Of a stretch of 39,532 bases of DNA, positions 18,052 to 27,219 are shown piece after piece (the first letter of the stretch is position 1; each line of letters opens with the position of its first letter). The DNA is taken from positions 1-39,532 of the forward strand of contig CANQAR010000032.1 of assembly GCA_947588845.1 (NCBI GenBank), read 5' to 3'. This DNA comes from an uncultured Lachnospiraceae bacterium (GTDB lineage: Bacteria; Bacillota; Clostridia; Lachnospirales; Lachnospiraceae). The position numbers were made by a program, and so were the translations under genes. Under the pieces are notes generated by a model, which saw only the letters and a program-made list of their open reading frames with translations, did no database searches and had not been told where the DNA came from.

Positions 18052-19128
18052 ATGCCGCAAAGTAATCTTGCAAGACTGAAAAACTGCATGAAGAAGGCAC
18101 AAATGGGCGGGGAACTGACCATCGGATTTCTGGGAGGTTCCATAACGCAGGGAAGTCTGGCTTCCTCAAAGGAGAACTGCTATGCGTACCTGGTGTTTGA
18201 ATGGTGGAAGAAAACATTTCCGCAGGCCCATTTCCATTATGTGAACGGCGGAATCGGCGGAACTTCCTCCCACTATGGAGCTGCCCGTGCGGTGCCGGAT
18301 CTGCTGATGTATCAGCCGGATTTTGTGACAGTGGACTTCAGCGTCAATGATGAAGCAAAGAAATTTTTTCAGGAAACCTACGAGGGACTTATCCGGAAAA
18401 TTCTCACATGGGATTCCCAGCCTGCGGTGCTGCTTTTGAACAATGTTTTTTATGATACGGGAGAAAATGTACAGGAATATCATAATGAGATCGGTGCATG
18501 GTATCAGCTGCCGCATGTCAGCATTAAGGATACTTTATATCAGGAAATGAAACAGGGGATGTATACGAGAGAAGAACTGACGCCGGACGGACTTCATCCA
18601 AACGACAAAGGACATCGGCTTGTCGCAGAGAAAATAACGTCTTATCTGGACGAAGTAAAAAGCCACATGGAAGAACAGGAGGAGGAAAATATTCTGCCGA
18701 CTCCGTTGACGGCGAACGCGTATGAGAATGCCAGCAGACTGACAATCCGGGAAATCTCTCCCGGCCTGCATGGATTTTGCGCAGATACAGAGGAAAAGAT
18801 GGGGCATCTGGATCATTTTAAAAATGGCTGGATTGGAAGAAAGCCAGGCGACAAAATCCGGTTTGAGGTCGAGGCCTCCTGCATTGCCGTGCAGTATCGG
18901 AAGACCGTACAAAGACCTGCTCTTCGTGCAAAATTACTTCTGGACGGAAAAAAAGAAGAAGCTATTTTGCTGGATGGGAATTTTGACGAAGACTGGGGAG
19001 ACTGTCTGTATCTGCAGGTGGTACTGCATCACGGGGAACGAAAACGCCATACAGTGGAGATGGAAATACTTCCGGATAAAAATGAGAACGCAGCGCCGTT
19101 TTATCTGCTGTCGCTGATCATTGCGTGA
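18052..19128 (+). CDS. CE17-type acetyl-mannan esterase with C-terminal CBM35-like domain
   Basis: 358 residues, ATG at 18052 directly after the CE2 stop (GGGAGGAATAA). SGNH hydrolase: Ser30 in GFLGGSITQG, GIGGTSSHYGA, DFSVND, and the Asp179/His182 pair in TPDGLHPNDKGH. From about residue 215 a second domain follows (SPGLHGFCADTEEKMGHL to the end), consistent with the CBM35-type module of R. intestinalis CE17, which removes 3-O-acetyl groups from mannose. No signal peptide; cytoplasmic partner of CE2. The CE17 family call rests on architecture and context. Confidence 0.82.
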   Translation: MPQSNLARLKNCMKKAQMGGELTIGFLGGSITQGSLASSKENCYAYLVFEWWKKTFPQAHFHYVNGGIGGTSSHYGAARAVPDLLMYQPDFVTVDFSVNDEAKKFFQETYEGLIRKILTWDSQPAVLLLNNVFYDTGENVQEYHNEIGAWYQLPHVSIKDTLYQEMKQGMYTREELTPDGLHPNDKGHRLVAEKITSYLDEVKSHMEEQEEENILPTPLTANAYENASRLTIREISPGLHGFCADTEEKMGHLDHFKNGWIGRKPGDKIRFEVEASCIAVQYRKTVQRPALRAKLLLDGKKEEAILLDGNFDEDWGDCLYLQVVLHHGERKRHTVEMEILPDKNENAAPFYLLSLIIA

Positions 19129-19197
19129 ACCTTCCGGCAAATTTAAGAACGGAAAAACGATATTTCTGCAGCAAAAATATTCCAGGGAGGGAAGAAT

Positions 19198-22100
19198 ATG
19201 AGAAAAAAGGCTTTATTAAAACGAATAACCGCGATAGGGCTGGCAGCGGCGATGACAGTTTCGCCGATGTGTCTGACGGAAAACCAGATTGTCGCGTATG
19301 CCGAGAGCATAGTAACAGATGCGGAGATCGAAATTGTTCCGGATGTCGCTGAGGATATGGAAGAATTTTCTGACACGCTGATCAGCAGTCCGGAGAATGA
19401 AGAGGCAGAACTCTCTCAGAATACAGAAGAACTTCTTGATATATCGGATGACGGACCGGAAGCCGGGGGAGCAGAGACGATCCAGAATACAGAAGAACTT
19501 CTTATCATATCAGATGACGAACCAGAAGTTGGAGAAACAGAAATAGCTGGTGATACGGAGGAAGCCGATAATACAGAAGAAGCAGGTTTGACCGTGGAAG
19601 CTGTGGAATCTGAAGAGGGAGTTTTTTATGTCGGTACGAATAAAATTACAACGAATCCTTTAAATCTAACGACAGAAGACTGGAACAATAAAGCAGAAAT
19701 CAAGTATGATGAGAGCATCTCCGGTATCACCGTACCGGAAAACTTTACGATGACTGCCATCGTGTCGCTGGATGAGACATCCTTCGCTTCTCTGTCCGGG
19801 GAAGAAAACTATCTGAAGATCCAGGGTGTTGTAAAGCTGGGAGATAACTGGGACTGGAACGACAGTCAGGATATTAAGCAGTTAAAGAGCAGCAGCTTCA
19901 CAAAACCCGGAGATACGTATCAAACGGATATTTCCATTTCTTTTACGGATATCACTCCAGGTTCTCTGAGAGGCGTTTATTTTGAAATTGTGGGCCAGGA
20001 ATTTGGCGGAACAGTGACAGTTTCCGACGTAAAACTGACGGAAGACAAAAGCGCCGCGCCTCTTCCCCCGCAGGCCAGCTATATTGTCGATGATTTTGAA
20101 GATGCGGAAACAGGCACTGACGCCGGATGGAAAGAGGAAACCGGATATCTGTACGACGGCGGCGTAACAGTCTCCGTGGTATCCTTCAATGGCAGCAACC
20201 AGTTGAAAGCAGAACTGGACTACAGCAAAAACTCCGCTGAAGGATGGAGCGAGGCAAAAATAAAAAAGAGTATTGCGGAGGGCATTGATGTATCGGCCTT
20301 CAATCAGCTGACCTTTGATCTGACTTATCCTTCTGATTTTGAAAGCTTTAAGGTAAAGGGATTTGCGAACAATTCCGACAATGGTACGGAAATTATCAAC
20401 AAAGATACTGCCGCAGAGGGAAATGATCTGGGTGACGGCATGAAAAAAGCGGAGATTTCCATAAAATTCCAGCCGAATAAAGAGAAGCTGACGGATCTTA
20501 CCCTTGGTATCGTAGGCGTTTCCACAGCTTTTAAAGGAGAAGTGTACATCGACAACATTGTTCTGTCTCAGTATGACGGTTCTTCAGATTTTGTGGATAT
20601 CACATCTGTTCCAGGGTCGGGAACTCAGGCGGACATCAGCCAGATGCCGGAGGAGGTTGTTCTGGCAGATGCAGACGCAATAAGTACTGCCAGGGCTCTG
20701 TATTCTTATTTGGAAGGACTGGACAAAGCGGATCAGGTGATTTTCGGACATCAGAATGACACCCATAAATGTGTGGGGAAAAACGAAGGTGTGTACTCGG
20801 ACACGAAAGACGTGACAGGGAGTATCAGCGGTATTTCAGGTATTGATTCTCTGGCGCTTACCGGCGCAGAACTCGGCGTTTCCGATGTAGTCCAGGCAGT
20901 GGCGCAGGCTGCGGAAATAAGTAAAAAGGCAGCTTCAGAGGGAGCCATTATCACTCTTTCCACCCATATGCCAAACATGAGCAGTTCCAAAATCAAGCCT
21001 GCACCGGGCGAAAAATACAAATATGATTTCTCCACCTGCGATTTTATGGAGTCAAAGGATTTATCTGGAAACTGTGCAAAAGAATCTCTTCCGGGAGGAA
21101 AATACAACGCGCAGTTTACCACATACATGGATATTATTGCTGACTATGCGCTGCTTCTTCAGGAAGAAAACATCCCGGTTTTATACCGTCCGTACCATGA
21201 AGACAACGGAAACTGGTTCTGGTGGGGCGCGGCAAATACAGATGCGGAAACATACAAAGCGCTGTTTCGGTATACAGAAGACTATCTGGCATCCAGAGGG
21301 GTACATAACTTTATCTACATATACTCTCCCAATGGTCCGATTTCTTCCGAAGAAGACTATGTGAAGCGCTATCCGGGAGACGATTACGTAGATATCGTTG
21401 GGTTTGACTATTATAATGATTACAATTCTTATCCTGCACAGTATTCGGACAGCTTTATGGACAGCCTGCGGACAACCTGCCAGGTGGTGAAAAGTTTTGG
21501 AGAAAAGAGAGGCAAAGTGGCGGTAATCGCGGAAACCGGAGTCCGGGTAATGAAAAAGGATGGTTCTGACAACGAGGGGCTTCTGGTAAAAGACAACCCC
21601 ATTAAGGGACATGACTGGTACAAAAATGTGAACCAGATCGCAAAAGAAGCGGGAATGTCATATTTCCTGGCATGGGCGAATTTCAGCGATACCAATTTCT
21701 ATGTTCCCTACAAAAACGGAGATGATAAGGGACAGGAACTGATCAATGAGTTCATTGATTTTTACAATGAAGATTCTTCCATATTTGCCAACGGCACAAA
21801 CTTTTACAGCAAAGCGGCAAACCAGAACGTGACAAACAGCAATCCTGGAAATCCGGGAGGCTACTTTACCAATGTATTTTCCAAAGATGTGATTATGGAG
21901 GGAAAAGTTTTATCCGCCAATGTAAGAAATGCGTCCAAGGTGGAGTTCGTACTGCAAAATGGCGACAAGACGGAAACCCTGACCGCAAAGAACAACGGGA
22001 CAGGCTATGAGGCTGAGGTGACAAAAGAAACCTTAGATGCTCTGGGCCTTACCGATGTAGGCACATTAAGTCTTGCAGCGGACGGAAAAATACTGTCAGT

Positions 22101-23421
22101 ACTTACCTTTATGTGCTTCGGCAAAGAAAAAGACACACTTCCCGCAAATGTGATAGACAATTTTGAACTGTACTACGGCGACAATGATTATCTCTCAGGA
22201 ACATACACGGAAAATTCAGCGGCGGCCTGCAGTTCAGCCTTTGAACTGAATGGGACAGACAAATCCGGGGGGAGCTATGGCGGAGCATTCCATTACCGTT
22301 TGAAGACAGACGGACCGGAAGTCTGGACAGGAAGAATAAAGGGACTGGAAACAAATGATTACAGTGCGTATAACTGTCTTACCATGTGGATAAAACCGGA
22401 TGGAAAAGGGCAGAAGCTGGTAATCCAGCTGGTTTCGAACGGTGAAGATTTCGAAGCGAATCTTGCGGATTTTGTAAAGACTGCAGATGCAAAATATGTG
22501 ACGATTCCATTTAGTGAACTGAAAGGAAAGCAGAACGGAACTTTCGACTCAGGGAATATTACAAAGTTTGCTGTATGGTGCAACAGCATTGTGCCGCAGG
22601 GAGGAAACGGTGTTGATATTGATTCTTCGATCGTATTTGATGATATTCAGTTTGCCAGCGTTGATTTGTCAAAGCTTTCTGTTGAAAATGGCTATGCATT
22701 GACAGATCAGTCCGTGATTGCTTCAGGGGAAACCACCAATCCGCCAGAGCAGGAGACTGACCAGCCGGATCAGCCGTCCAGTCCACCAGAGCAGGAGACT
22801 GACCAGCCGAGTCAGCCATCCAATCCGCCGGAACAGGAAACGGATCAGCCGGATCAGCCGGACCAGCCGTCCAATCCGCCGGAACAGGAAACGGATCAGC
22901 CGGACCAGCCGTCCAATCCACCGGAACAGGAGACCGACCAGCCATCAGATTCTGCGAAAAAGGAGACAAAAATTGAACTGAGTAAGACGGCGATAGTGAA
23001 AAAAGGTGAGACATTACAGCTAAAAGCCGTCGTAACTCCAGCGAATGCAAAAAAAGCGGGACTCAGCTGGTCTTCTTCTGACAGGAAAATAGCAGTCGTG
23101 GACAATAAAGGCAAAGTAAAAGGTAAAAAATATGGTCGTGTGACTATTACTGCAAAAGCCAAAGACGGCAGCGGTGTAAAGGCGACCTGTAAACTCACGG
23201 TGGGTTACGGCATTACTTATAAACTGAATAAGGGAAAGAACAACAGTGAAAACCCGACAGTTTATTACAATGAAAAAGTGAAACTGAGAAAACCGAGCCG
23301 TAAAGGATACGTATTTAAGGGCTGGTATACAGATAAGAAGTTTAAGAAAAAGATTACCGTCATCAAAAAGGGAACAAAGAAAAATTATACCCTCTATGCG
23401 AAATGGAAAAAATCAAAGTAA
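19198..23421 (+). CDS. Secreted multidomain GH26 endo-beta-1,4-mannanase
   Basis: 1407 residues, ATG at 19198 after AGGGAGGGAAG. Signal peptide 1-35 (ends AYA before ES). An acidic Glu-rich stretch (about 40-145) has a repeated QNTEELL.ISDD motif. Two beta-sandwich modules follow (about 150-285 and 294-460); the second (YIVDDFEDAETG) looks CBM27-like. The GH26 catalytic domain spans about 480-870, with acid/base Glu668 (RPYHEDNGNWFWWG) and nucleophile Glu779 (VIAETGVR). Then come a spacer domain, a CBM23-like module (about 981-1157), five PPEQETDQP repeats (about 1180-1256), a bacterial Ig-like domain (about 1258-1335) and a Flg_new/InlB-repeat-like end (GYVFKGWYTD). There is no LPXTG motif, so attachment is probably non-covalent. 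It begins mannan breakdown outside the cell. Confidence 0.9.
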   Translation: MRKKALLKRITAIGLAAAMTVSPMCLTENQIVAYAESIVTDAEIEIVPDVAEDMEEFSDTLISSPENEEAELSQNTEELLDISDDGPEAGGAETIQNTEELLIISDDEPEVGETEIAGDTEEADNTEEAGLTVEAVESEEGVFYVGTNKITTNPLNLTTEDWNNKAEIKYDESISGITVPENFTMTAIVSLDETSFASLSGEENYLKIQGVVKLGDNWDWNDSQDIKQLKSSSFTKPGDTYQTDISISFTDITPGSLRGVYFEIVGQEFGGTVTVSDVKLTEDKSAAPLPPQASYIVDDFEDAETGTDAGWKEETGYLYDGGVTVSVVSFNGSNQLKAELDYSKNSAEGWSEAKIKKSIAEGIDVSAFNQLTFDLTYPSDFESFKVKGFANNSDNGTEIINKDTAAEGNDLGDGMKKAEISIKFQPNKEKLTDLTLGIVGVSTAFKGEVYIDNIVLSQYDGSSDFVDITSVPGSGTQADISQMPEEVVLADADAISTARALYSYLEGLDKADQVIFGHQNDTHKCVGKNEGVYSDTKDVTGSISGISGIDSLALTGAELGVSDVVQAVAQAAEISKKAASEGAIITLSTHMPNMSSSKIKPAPGEKYKYDFSTCDFMESKDLSGNCAKESLPGGKYNAQFTTYMDIIADYALLLQEENIPVLYRPYHEDNGNWFWWGAANTDAETYKALFRYTEDYLASRGVHNFIYIYSPNGPISSEEDYVKRYPGDDYVDIVGFDYYNDYNSYPAQYSDSFMDSLRTTCQVVKSFGEKRGKVAVIAETGVRVMKKDGSDNEGLLVKDNPIKGHDWYKNVNQIAKEAGMSYFLAWANFSDTNFYVPYKNGDDKGQELINEFIDFYNEDSSIFANGTNFYSKAANQNVTNSNPGNPGGYFTNVFSKDVIMEGKVLSANVRNASKVEFVLQNGDKTETLTAKNNGTGYEAEVTKETLDALGLTDVGTLSLAADGKILSVLTFMCFGKEKDTLPANVIDNFELYYGDNDYLSGTYTENSAAACSSAFELNGTDKSGGSYGGAFHYRLKTDGPEVWTGRIKGLETNDYSAYNCLTMWIKPDGKGQKLVIQLVSNGEDFEANLADFVKTADAKYVTIPFSELKGKQNGTFDSGNITKFAVWCNSIVPQGGNGVDIDSSIVFDDIQFASVDLSKLSVENGYALTDQSVIASGETTNPPEQETDQPDQPSSPPEQETDQPSQPSNPPEQETDQPDQPDQPSNPPEQETDQPDQPSNPPEQETDQPSDSAKKETKIELSKTAIVKKGETLQLKAVVTPANAKKAGLSWSSSDRKIAVVDNKGKVKGKKYGRVTITAKAKDGSGVKATCKLTVGYGITYKLNKGKNNSENPTVYYNEKVKLRKPSRKGYVFKGWYTDKKFKKKITVIKKGTKKNYTLYAKWKKSK

Positions 23422-23456
23422 AAAAGTGAAGCAAAAGTATGCGGGGGGAAACACCA

Positions 23457-24815
23457 ATGGGATTTGCGAAGGATTTTGTGTGGGGAGCTGCCACGAGCGC
23501 ATATCAGATTGAGGGCGCCGCGCAGGGCAGCGGGAAAGGCCTTCATATCTGGGATGTGTACACAAAGGAACCGGGACATGTCTATAAGGGGCATAATGGG
23601 GATACGGCCTGTGATCACTATCACAGATTCCGCGAAGATATCAAAATCATGAAGGAAATTGGGCTGAAAGCATATCGCTTCTCTATTGACTGGTCACGGA
23701 TGCTGCCTGAAGGATACGGCCGTGTAAATGAAGAAGGAGCTGCGTTTTACAATGAACTGATCGATGAACTTCTTTCTAACGGAATTGAACCGTATATCAC
23801 ACTGTATCACTGGGAGCTTCCCTATGAGATTTACAAGCGCGGCGGCTGGATGAATCCGGACATTGTGGAATGGTTTGGGAATTATGCCAGACTGGCCGCG
23901 CAGCGGTTCAGCGACCGGGTAAAGTATTTCTTTACATTGAATGAACCGCAGTGCTTTGTCGGTCTGGGATTTCTGACGGGAGAACACGCACCGGGAATAA
24001 AGGCCCCTCTCCGTGATACCTTTGAAATGGCGCATAATGCTTTAAAAGCGCATGGACGCGCGGTACAGATGCTTCGCCAGTATGGAAAACAGCCTCTTGT
24101 AGTCGGCTATGCGCCGACATGTTCCATGTGTTATCCTGAGACGGAACGTCCGGAGGATGCAGAGGCTGCAAGAGAGATGTTGTTTTCCATGCAGCAGGAC
24201 GACAGGAACTGGGCCTGGAATGTTGCGTGGTGGTCGGATCCGGTTCTTCTGGGACATTACCCGGAGGAAGGGTTAAAGAGGTATGAACCGTATCTTCCCA
24301 AGATCACAGATGAGGATATGAAACTGATCTCCGAGCCGATCGACATATATGGACAGAACATTTACAATGGCAGGTGTATCCGGATGGGAGCGGACGGAAA
24401 ACCGGAAGACGTGGAGCGATACGAAGGATTTCCGCAGACAGCTGTCGGCTGGCCGGTAACTCCCGAGTGTCTGTACTGGGGACCGAAATTTTTATATGAA
24501 CGTTATAGAAAACCAATGTATATCACGGAAAACGGGATAGCCTGCAATGACGTCGTATCCCTGGATGGAAAGGTTCATGATCCGCAGAGAATTGACTTCC
24601 TTGCGCGGTATCTGCACGAATTAAAACGGGCCGCGGACGAGATTGATGTGCGGGGATATTTTCAATGGTCGCTGCTGGACAATTTTGAGTGGGAGAAAGG
24701 CTATGCCGGACGTTTTGGACTGGTGTATACGGAGTTCCTTTCTCAAAAGAGAATTTTAAAAGATTCCGCGTACTGGTATCGTGATGTGATTCAGACAAAT
24801 GGAAACAAGCTGTAA
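23457..24815 (+). CDS. Glycoside hydrolase family 1 beta-glycosidase
   Basis: 452 residues from the ATG at 23457 (GGGGGGAAA upstream); the in-frame ATG at 23439 lies ahead of that site. GH1 opening FVWGAATSAYQIEG, acid/base Glu163 in TLNEPQ, nucleophile Glu358 in YITENG and the C-terminal WSLLDNFEWEKGY are all intact. No signal peptide. In a glucomannan pathway it would remove non-reducing glucose (beta-glucosidase) or possibly mannose ends from imported oligosaccharides; the motifs do not decide between these, and a 6-phospho-beta-glucosidase is unlikely without a PTS nearby. It follows the mannanase by 35 bp and precedes the mutase by 33 bp. Confidence 0.88.
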   Translation: MGFAKDFVWGAATSAYQIEGAAQGSGKGLHIWDVYTKEPGHVYKGHNGDTACDHYHRFREDIKIMKEIGLKAYRFSIDWSRMLPEGYGRVNEEGAAFYNELIDELLSNGIEPYITLYHWELPYEIYKRGGWMNPDIVEWFGNYARLAAQRFSDRVKYFFTLNEPQCFVGLGFLTGEHAPGIKAPLRDTFEMAHNALKAHGRAVQMLRQYGKQPLVVGYAPTCSMCYPETERPEDAEAAREMLFSMQQDDRNWAWNVAWWSDPVLLGHYPEEGLKRYEPYLPKITDEDMKLISEPIDIYGQNIYNGRCIRMGADGKPEDVERYEGFPQTAVGWPVTPECLYWGPKFLYERYRKPMYITENGIACNDVVSLDGKVHDPQRIDFLARYLHELKRAADEIDVRGYFQWSLLDNFEWEKGYAGRFGLVYTEFLSQKRILKDSAYWYRDVIQTNGNKL

Positions 24816-24848
24816 ATTTAGCGCTGCAAGAGACGGGAGGATTATGAA

Positions 24849-26576
24849 ATGAATGTGCAGGAGACATACAGGCTCTGGCTGGAGGATCCTTATTTCGATG
24901 AGGATACAAAAGAGGAACTGCGAAAAATTGCGGGGAATGAAAAAGAGATTGAGGAACGTTTTTACCGGAACCTGGAGTTTGGAACTGGCGGACTGAGAGG
25001 AATTATTGGAGCCGGGACCAACAGGATGAATATTTATACGGTAAGAAAAGCGACGCAGGGTCTGGCAAATTTTATTTTAAAGGAAGGAGATGAGAAAAAG
25101 GGAGCTGCGATCGCATATGATTCAAGAAACAGGTCGCCGGAGTTTGCGCAGGAAGCGGCGCTCTGCCTGGCGGCAAATGGAATTAAGGCATATATCTTTC
25201 CATCCCTTCGCCCTACACCGATGTTGTCGTTTGCTCTCAGGGAACTGGGATGTACAGCTGGAATCGTGATAACGGCGAGCCATAATCCTCCGGAATATAA
25301 CGGATATAAGGTTTACTGGGAAGATGGCGCACAGATTACGTATCCGAAGGATCAGGAAATCATCGGGGAAGTAAACGCAATTACAGATTTTTCGCAGGTA
25401 AAGACAATTTCAAAGAAATGTGCAGAAGAAAAAGGACTCTATGAAGTGATCGGTCCGGACATGGATGATAAATATATGGAGGCATTAAAAAAACTGGTGC
25501 TCCATCCTGAGATCATCAAAGAGGAAGCTTCTCATCTGAAGATCGTGTATACGCCCCTTCATGGAACAGGCAATCTTCCCGTCAGGAGAATATTGAAGGA
25601 GCTTGGATTTGAACAGGTATATGTGGTAAAAGAGCAGGAGCTTCCGGACGGAAATTTCCCGACCGTTTCTTATCCAAATCCGGAGGATAAAAATGCATTC
25701 CGCTTAGCGCTTGCGCTCGCAAAAGAGGTGGATGCTGATCTTGTTCTGGCAACGGATCCGGATGCAGACCGGCTGGGAGTCTACGCGAAGGATACGGTCA
25801 CAGGAGAATATGAGAGTTTTACAGGAAACATGTCCGGTATGCTGATTATGGAGTATATTCTTTCACAGAAAAAGGCTATGGGAATGCTTCCGGGAAATGG
25901 CGCTGTTGTCACCACGATTGTTTCGGGAAAAATGGCGCGGAAGATCACGAAAGCGTATGGGGTGGAACTGATCGAAACGCTTACCGGTTTTAAATATATT
26001 GGTGAGCAGATTAAATTTTTTGAACAGGATCACACACATGAGTTCCTGTTTGGATATGAAGAGAGTTACGGTTGTCTTGTCGGAACGCATGCGCGTGACA
26101 AGGATGCGGTAGTTGCTGTGATGGCTTTGTGTGAAGCGGCCGCCTGGTATCGTCATCAAGGAATGACCTTGTGTGATCAGATGAGAAAACTGTTTGAAAC
26201 GTATGGGTATTATAAAGAAGGACTTTCCACAGTCACGCTTAAGGGACAAGACGGAGCAGGAAAAATTGCGGAAATAATGGAAAAAGTCAGGACAGAAGTG
26301 CCTCAGCAGATTGGCGGTCTGGCTGTGACGCAGTTCCGTGATTATCGGGAAAATGTGGTTGTTGATTACAGATCCGAAACGAAGTCAGACACGGGACTTC
26401 CGCGGTCCAACGTCCTGTATTTTGAACTGGAGGGAGATGCCTGGTGCTGCGTCCGTCCTTCCGGAACAGAGCCGAAGATCAAATTCTATATCGGTGTCAG
26501 AGGAACGAGTGAGACAGACGCCGCCGATAAACTGGTACGTGTGACAAAGGCGGTGAAAACGCTCGTACAGCAGTAG
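24849..26576 (+). CDS. Phosphomannomutase/phosphoglucomutase (alpha-D-phosphohexomutase)
   Basis: 575 residues from the ATG at 24849 after GGGAGGATTATGAA. Four-domain phosphohexomutase: active Ser144 in TASHNPPEYNGYK, metal loop D303-D305-D307 in DPDADRLGV, sugar loop GYEESYGC, phosphate loop RPSGTEPKIKFYI. It converts mannose 1-phosphate from the two GH130 enzymes to mannose 6-phosphate for the isomerase (EC 5.4.2.8), and may also act on glucose 1-phosphate. There is no second copy in operon 2 within the window, so both operons may rely on this one. Last gene of operon 1. Confidence 0.92.
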   Translation: MNVQETYRLWLEDPYFDEDTKEELRKIAGNEKEIEERFYRNLEFGTGGLRGIIGAGTNRMNIYTVRKATQGLANFILKEGDEKKGAAIAYDSRNRSPEFAQEAALCLAANGIKAYIFPSLRPTPMLSFALRELGCTAGIVITASHNPPEYNGYKVYWEDGAQITYPKDQEIIGEVNAITDFSQVKTISKKCAEEKGLYEVIGPDMDDKYMEALKKLVLHPEIIKEEASHLKIVYTPLHGTGNLPVRRILKELGFEQVYVVKEQELPDGNFPTVSYPNPEDKNAFRLALALAKEVDADLVLATDPDADRLGVYAKDTVTGEYESFTGNMSGMLIMEYILSQKKAMGMLPGNGAVVTTIVSGKMARKITKAYGVELIETLTGFKYIGEQIKFFEQDHTHEFLFGYEESYGCLVGTHARDKDAVVAVMALCEAAAWYRHQGMTLCDQMRKLFETYGYYKEGLSTVTLKGQDGAGKIAEIMEKVRTEVPQQIGGLAVTQFRDYRENVVVDYRSETKSDTGLPRSNVLYFELEGDAWCCVRPSGTEPKIKFYIGVRGTSETDAADKLVRVTKAVKTLVQQ

Positions 26577-26627
26577 GATAAGCTGTTAATCTGTTTTGAT
26601 TTTGCCTGATTTTCAACTTATTAGCAA

Positions 26628-26656
26628 TTGACAATAGCTGTGGATTGTCGTATAAT
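26628..26656 (+). promoter_or_regulatory. Consensus SigA promoter of small RNA
   Basis: TTGACA (26628-26633), 17-bp spacer, TATAAT (26651-26656). Both boxes match consensus perfectly. No open frame of note starts downstream before a terminator about 100 bp on. Confidence 0.9.
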
Positions 26657-26662
26657 ATGTTT

Positions 26663-26755
26663 AGCAGGACAGCCGGAAGGTGAGTGTGCGTCACCCGCCC
26701 GGCGAAAGCTTAAAAAATAGTCGTTAGCTTTGCCAAGGCAGGACGGCTATTTTTT
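26663..26755 (+). ncRNA. Candidate type I antitoxin RNA (~93 nt)
   Basis: Transcription from the consensus promoter should begin near 26663 and stop at the hairpin ending 26755. The RNA would fold into GCCGG(AA)GGTGA-loop-TCACC(CGC)CCGGC (26672-26703) and the terminator stem. It runs convergent to, and overlaps the last codons of, the split holin-like toxin gene on the other strand. That is the arrangement of txpA/RatA- and bsrG/SR4-type modules, so antisense control of the toxin mRNA is the leading reading. It does not resemble SRP RNA, 6S RNA or a riboswitch I know. Confidence 0.65.
26712..26755. terminator. Bidirectional terminator shared by small RNA and toxin
   Basis: AAAAAATAGTCGT (26712-26724) pairs with ACGGCTATTTTTT (26743-26755) over 13 bp including one G-T pair. 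It has a T run in both directions. The toxin stop codon (reverse strand 26749-26747) lies inside the stem. Confidence 0.85.
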
Positions 26756-26997
26756 ATGTGTCAAATTCAGAATGGCTACGATCAAATAAACTTTCATGTC
26801 CACCATGGATATAAGTCCACGGATTGCTCCGTGCTTTTGCACTCCCGCAATCCTACAGGTATTCGGAATTCGGCCTGTCGGCCTGCTTCCTCATACCTGT
26901 TGTCGTCTCAAAAGCAGAGTCTGTCTGGTCTGCAAGCAGCCCGTCAGTCTCTGCTATGAGACTGGACTTATACGGTAAATTCCTCATATGTACTCAT
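26747..26997 (-). pseudogene. Holin-like toxin gene (type I TA) split by an insertion
   Basis: On the reverse strand, AAAGGGGGGATTATT precedes ATG at 26997, which begins MSTYEEFTV and then meets a stop at 26970-26968 inside the inserted element. The C-terminal part is found after the element (26809-26747) and ends KVYLIVAILNLTHKK, stop. Removing 161 bp (the element plus one TA) joins the two parts in frame as a 29-residue protein: a short N-terminus MSTYE, one membrane helix, and a Lys tail, as in the putative holin-like toxins of Firmicutes. The leader has two hairpins (CCCGG-CCGGG; GGACG-CGTCC) and a possible -10 at 27104-27099. As it stands the gene can make only 9 residues. Confidence 0.7.
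26810..26972. mobile_element. 159-bp MITE-like inverted-repeat element with TA target duplication
   Basis: TATAAGTCCA (26810-26819) and TGGACTTATA (26963-26972) are exact inverse copies at the ends. If the outer TA is the duplicated target, the element is 26812-26970. It holds three strong stem-loops: GGATTGC...GCAATCC (26821-26853, with inner GTGC-TTTT-GCAC), ACAGGTAT...ATACCTGT (26855-26900) and CAGTCTC...GAGACTG (26945-26964). It has no open frame. TA duplication fits IS630/Tc1-mariner-type transposition in trans. The precise restoration of a toxin frame on removal supports insertion. Confidence 0.72.
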
Positions 26998-27219
26998 AAT
27001 AATCCCCCCTTTCCGCAAGACTCGGACGGGTGGAAGCACGTCCCCCGGCTGCCCGGGTAAACATATTTCATGTTTTGACCAAATTTGTTACAGTGGAAAT
27101 TATATTTTATGATAACATAAAACGGATAACAAATCAACATTTTCATAATAATAGTTACTTAAATTTAAAGAGACATGCAAAAAAGAGCGATATATAATAC
27201 AGCCGCACTGCAAAAAGTC
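26998..27219. other. Non-coding gap between toxin start and AraC gene
   Basis: Holds the toxin leader and possible promoter on the reverse strand, then AT-rich sequence with one CTTAAATT motif (27158-27165). No gene or clear terminator for the AraC transcript is seen. Confidence 0.5.

Noticed and set aside
22735-22965. Repeat array in the mannanase region resembling a CRISPR
   Set aside because: Units are in frame, encode PPEQETDQP linkers, vary in length and have no spacers; no cas gene is nearby.
26663-26755. Possible SRP RNA, 6S RNA or riboswitch
   Set aside because: No SRP tetraloop core, far too short for 6S, and no gene follows on the + strand for a riboswitch to control.
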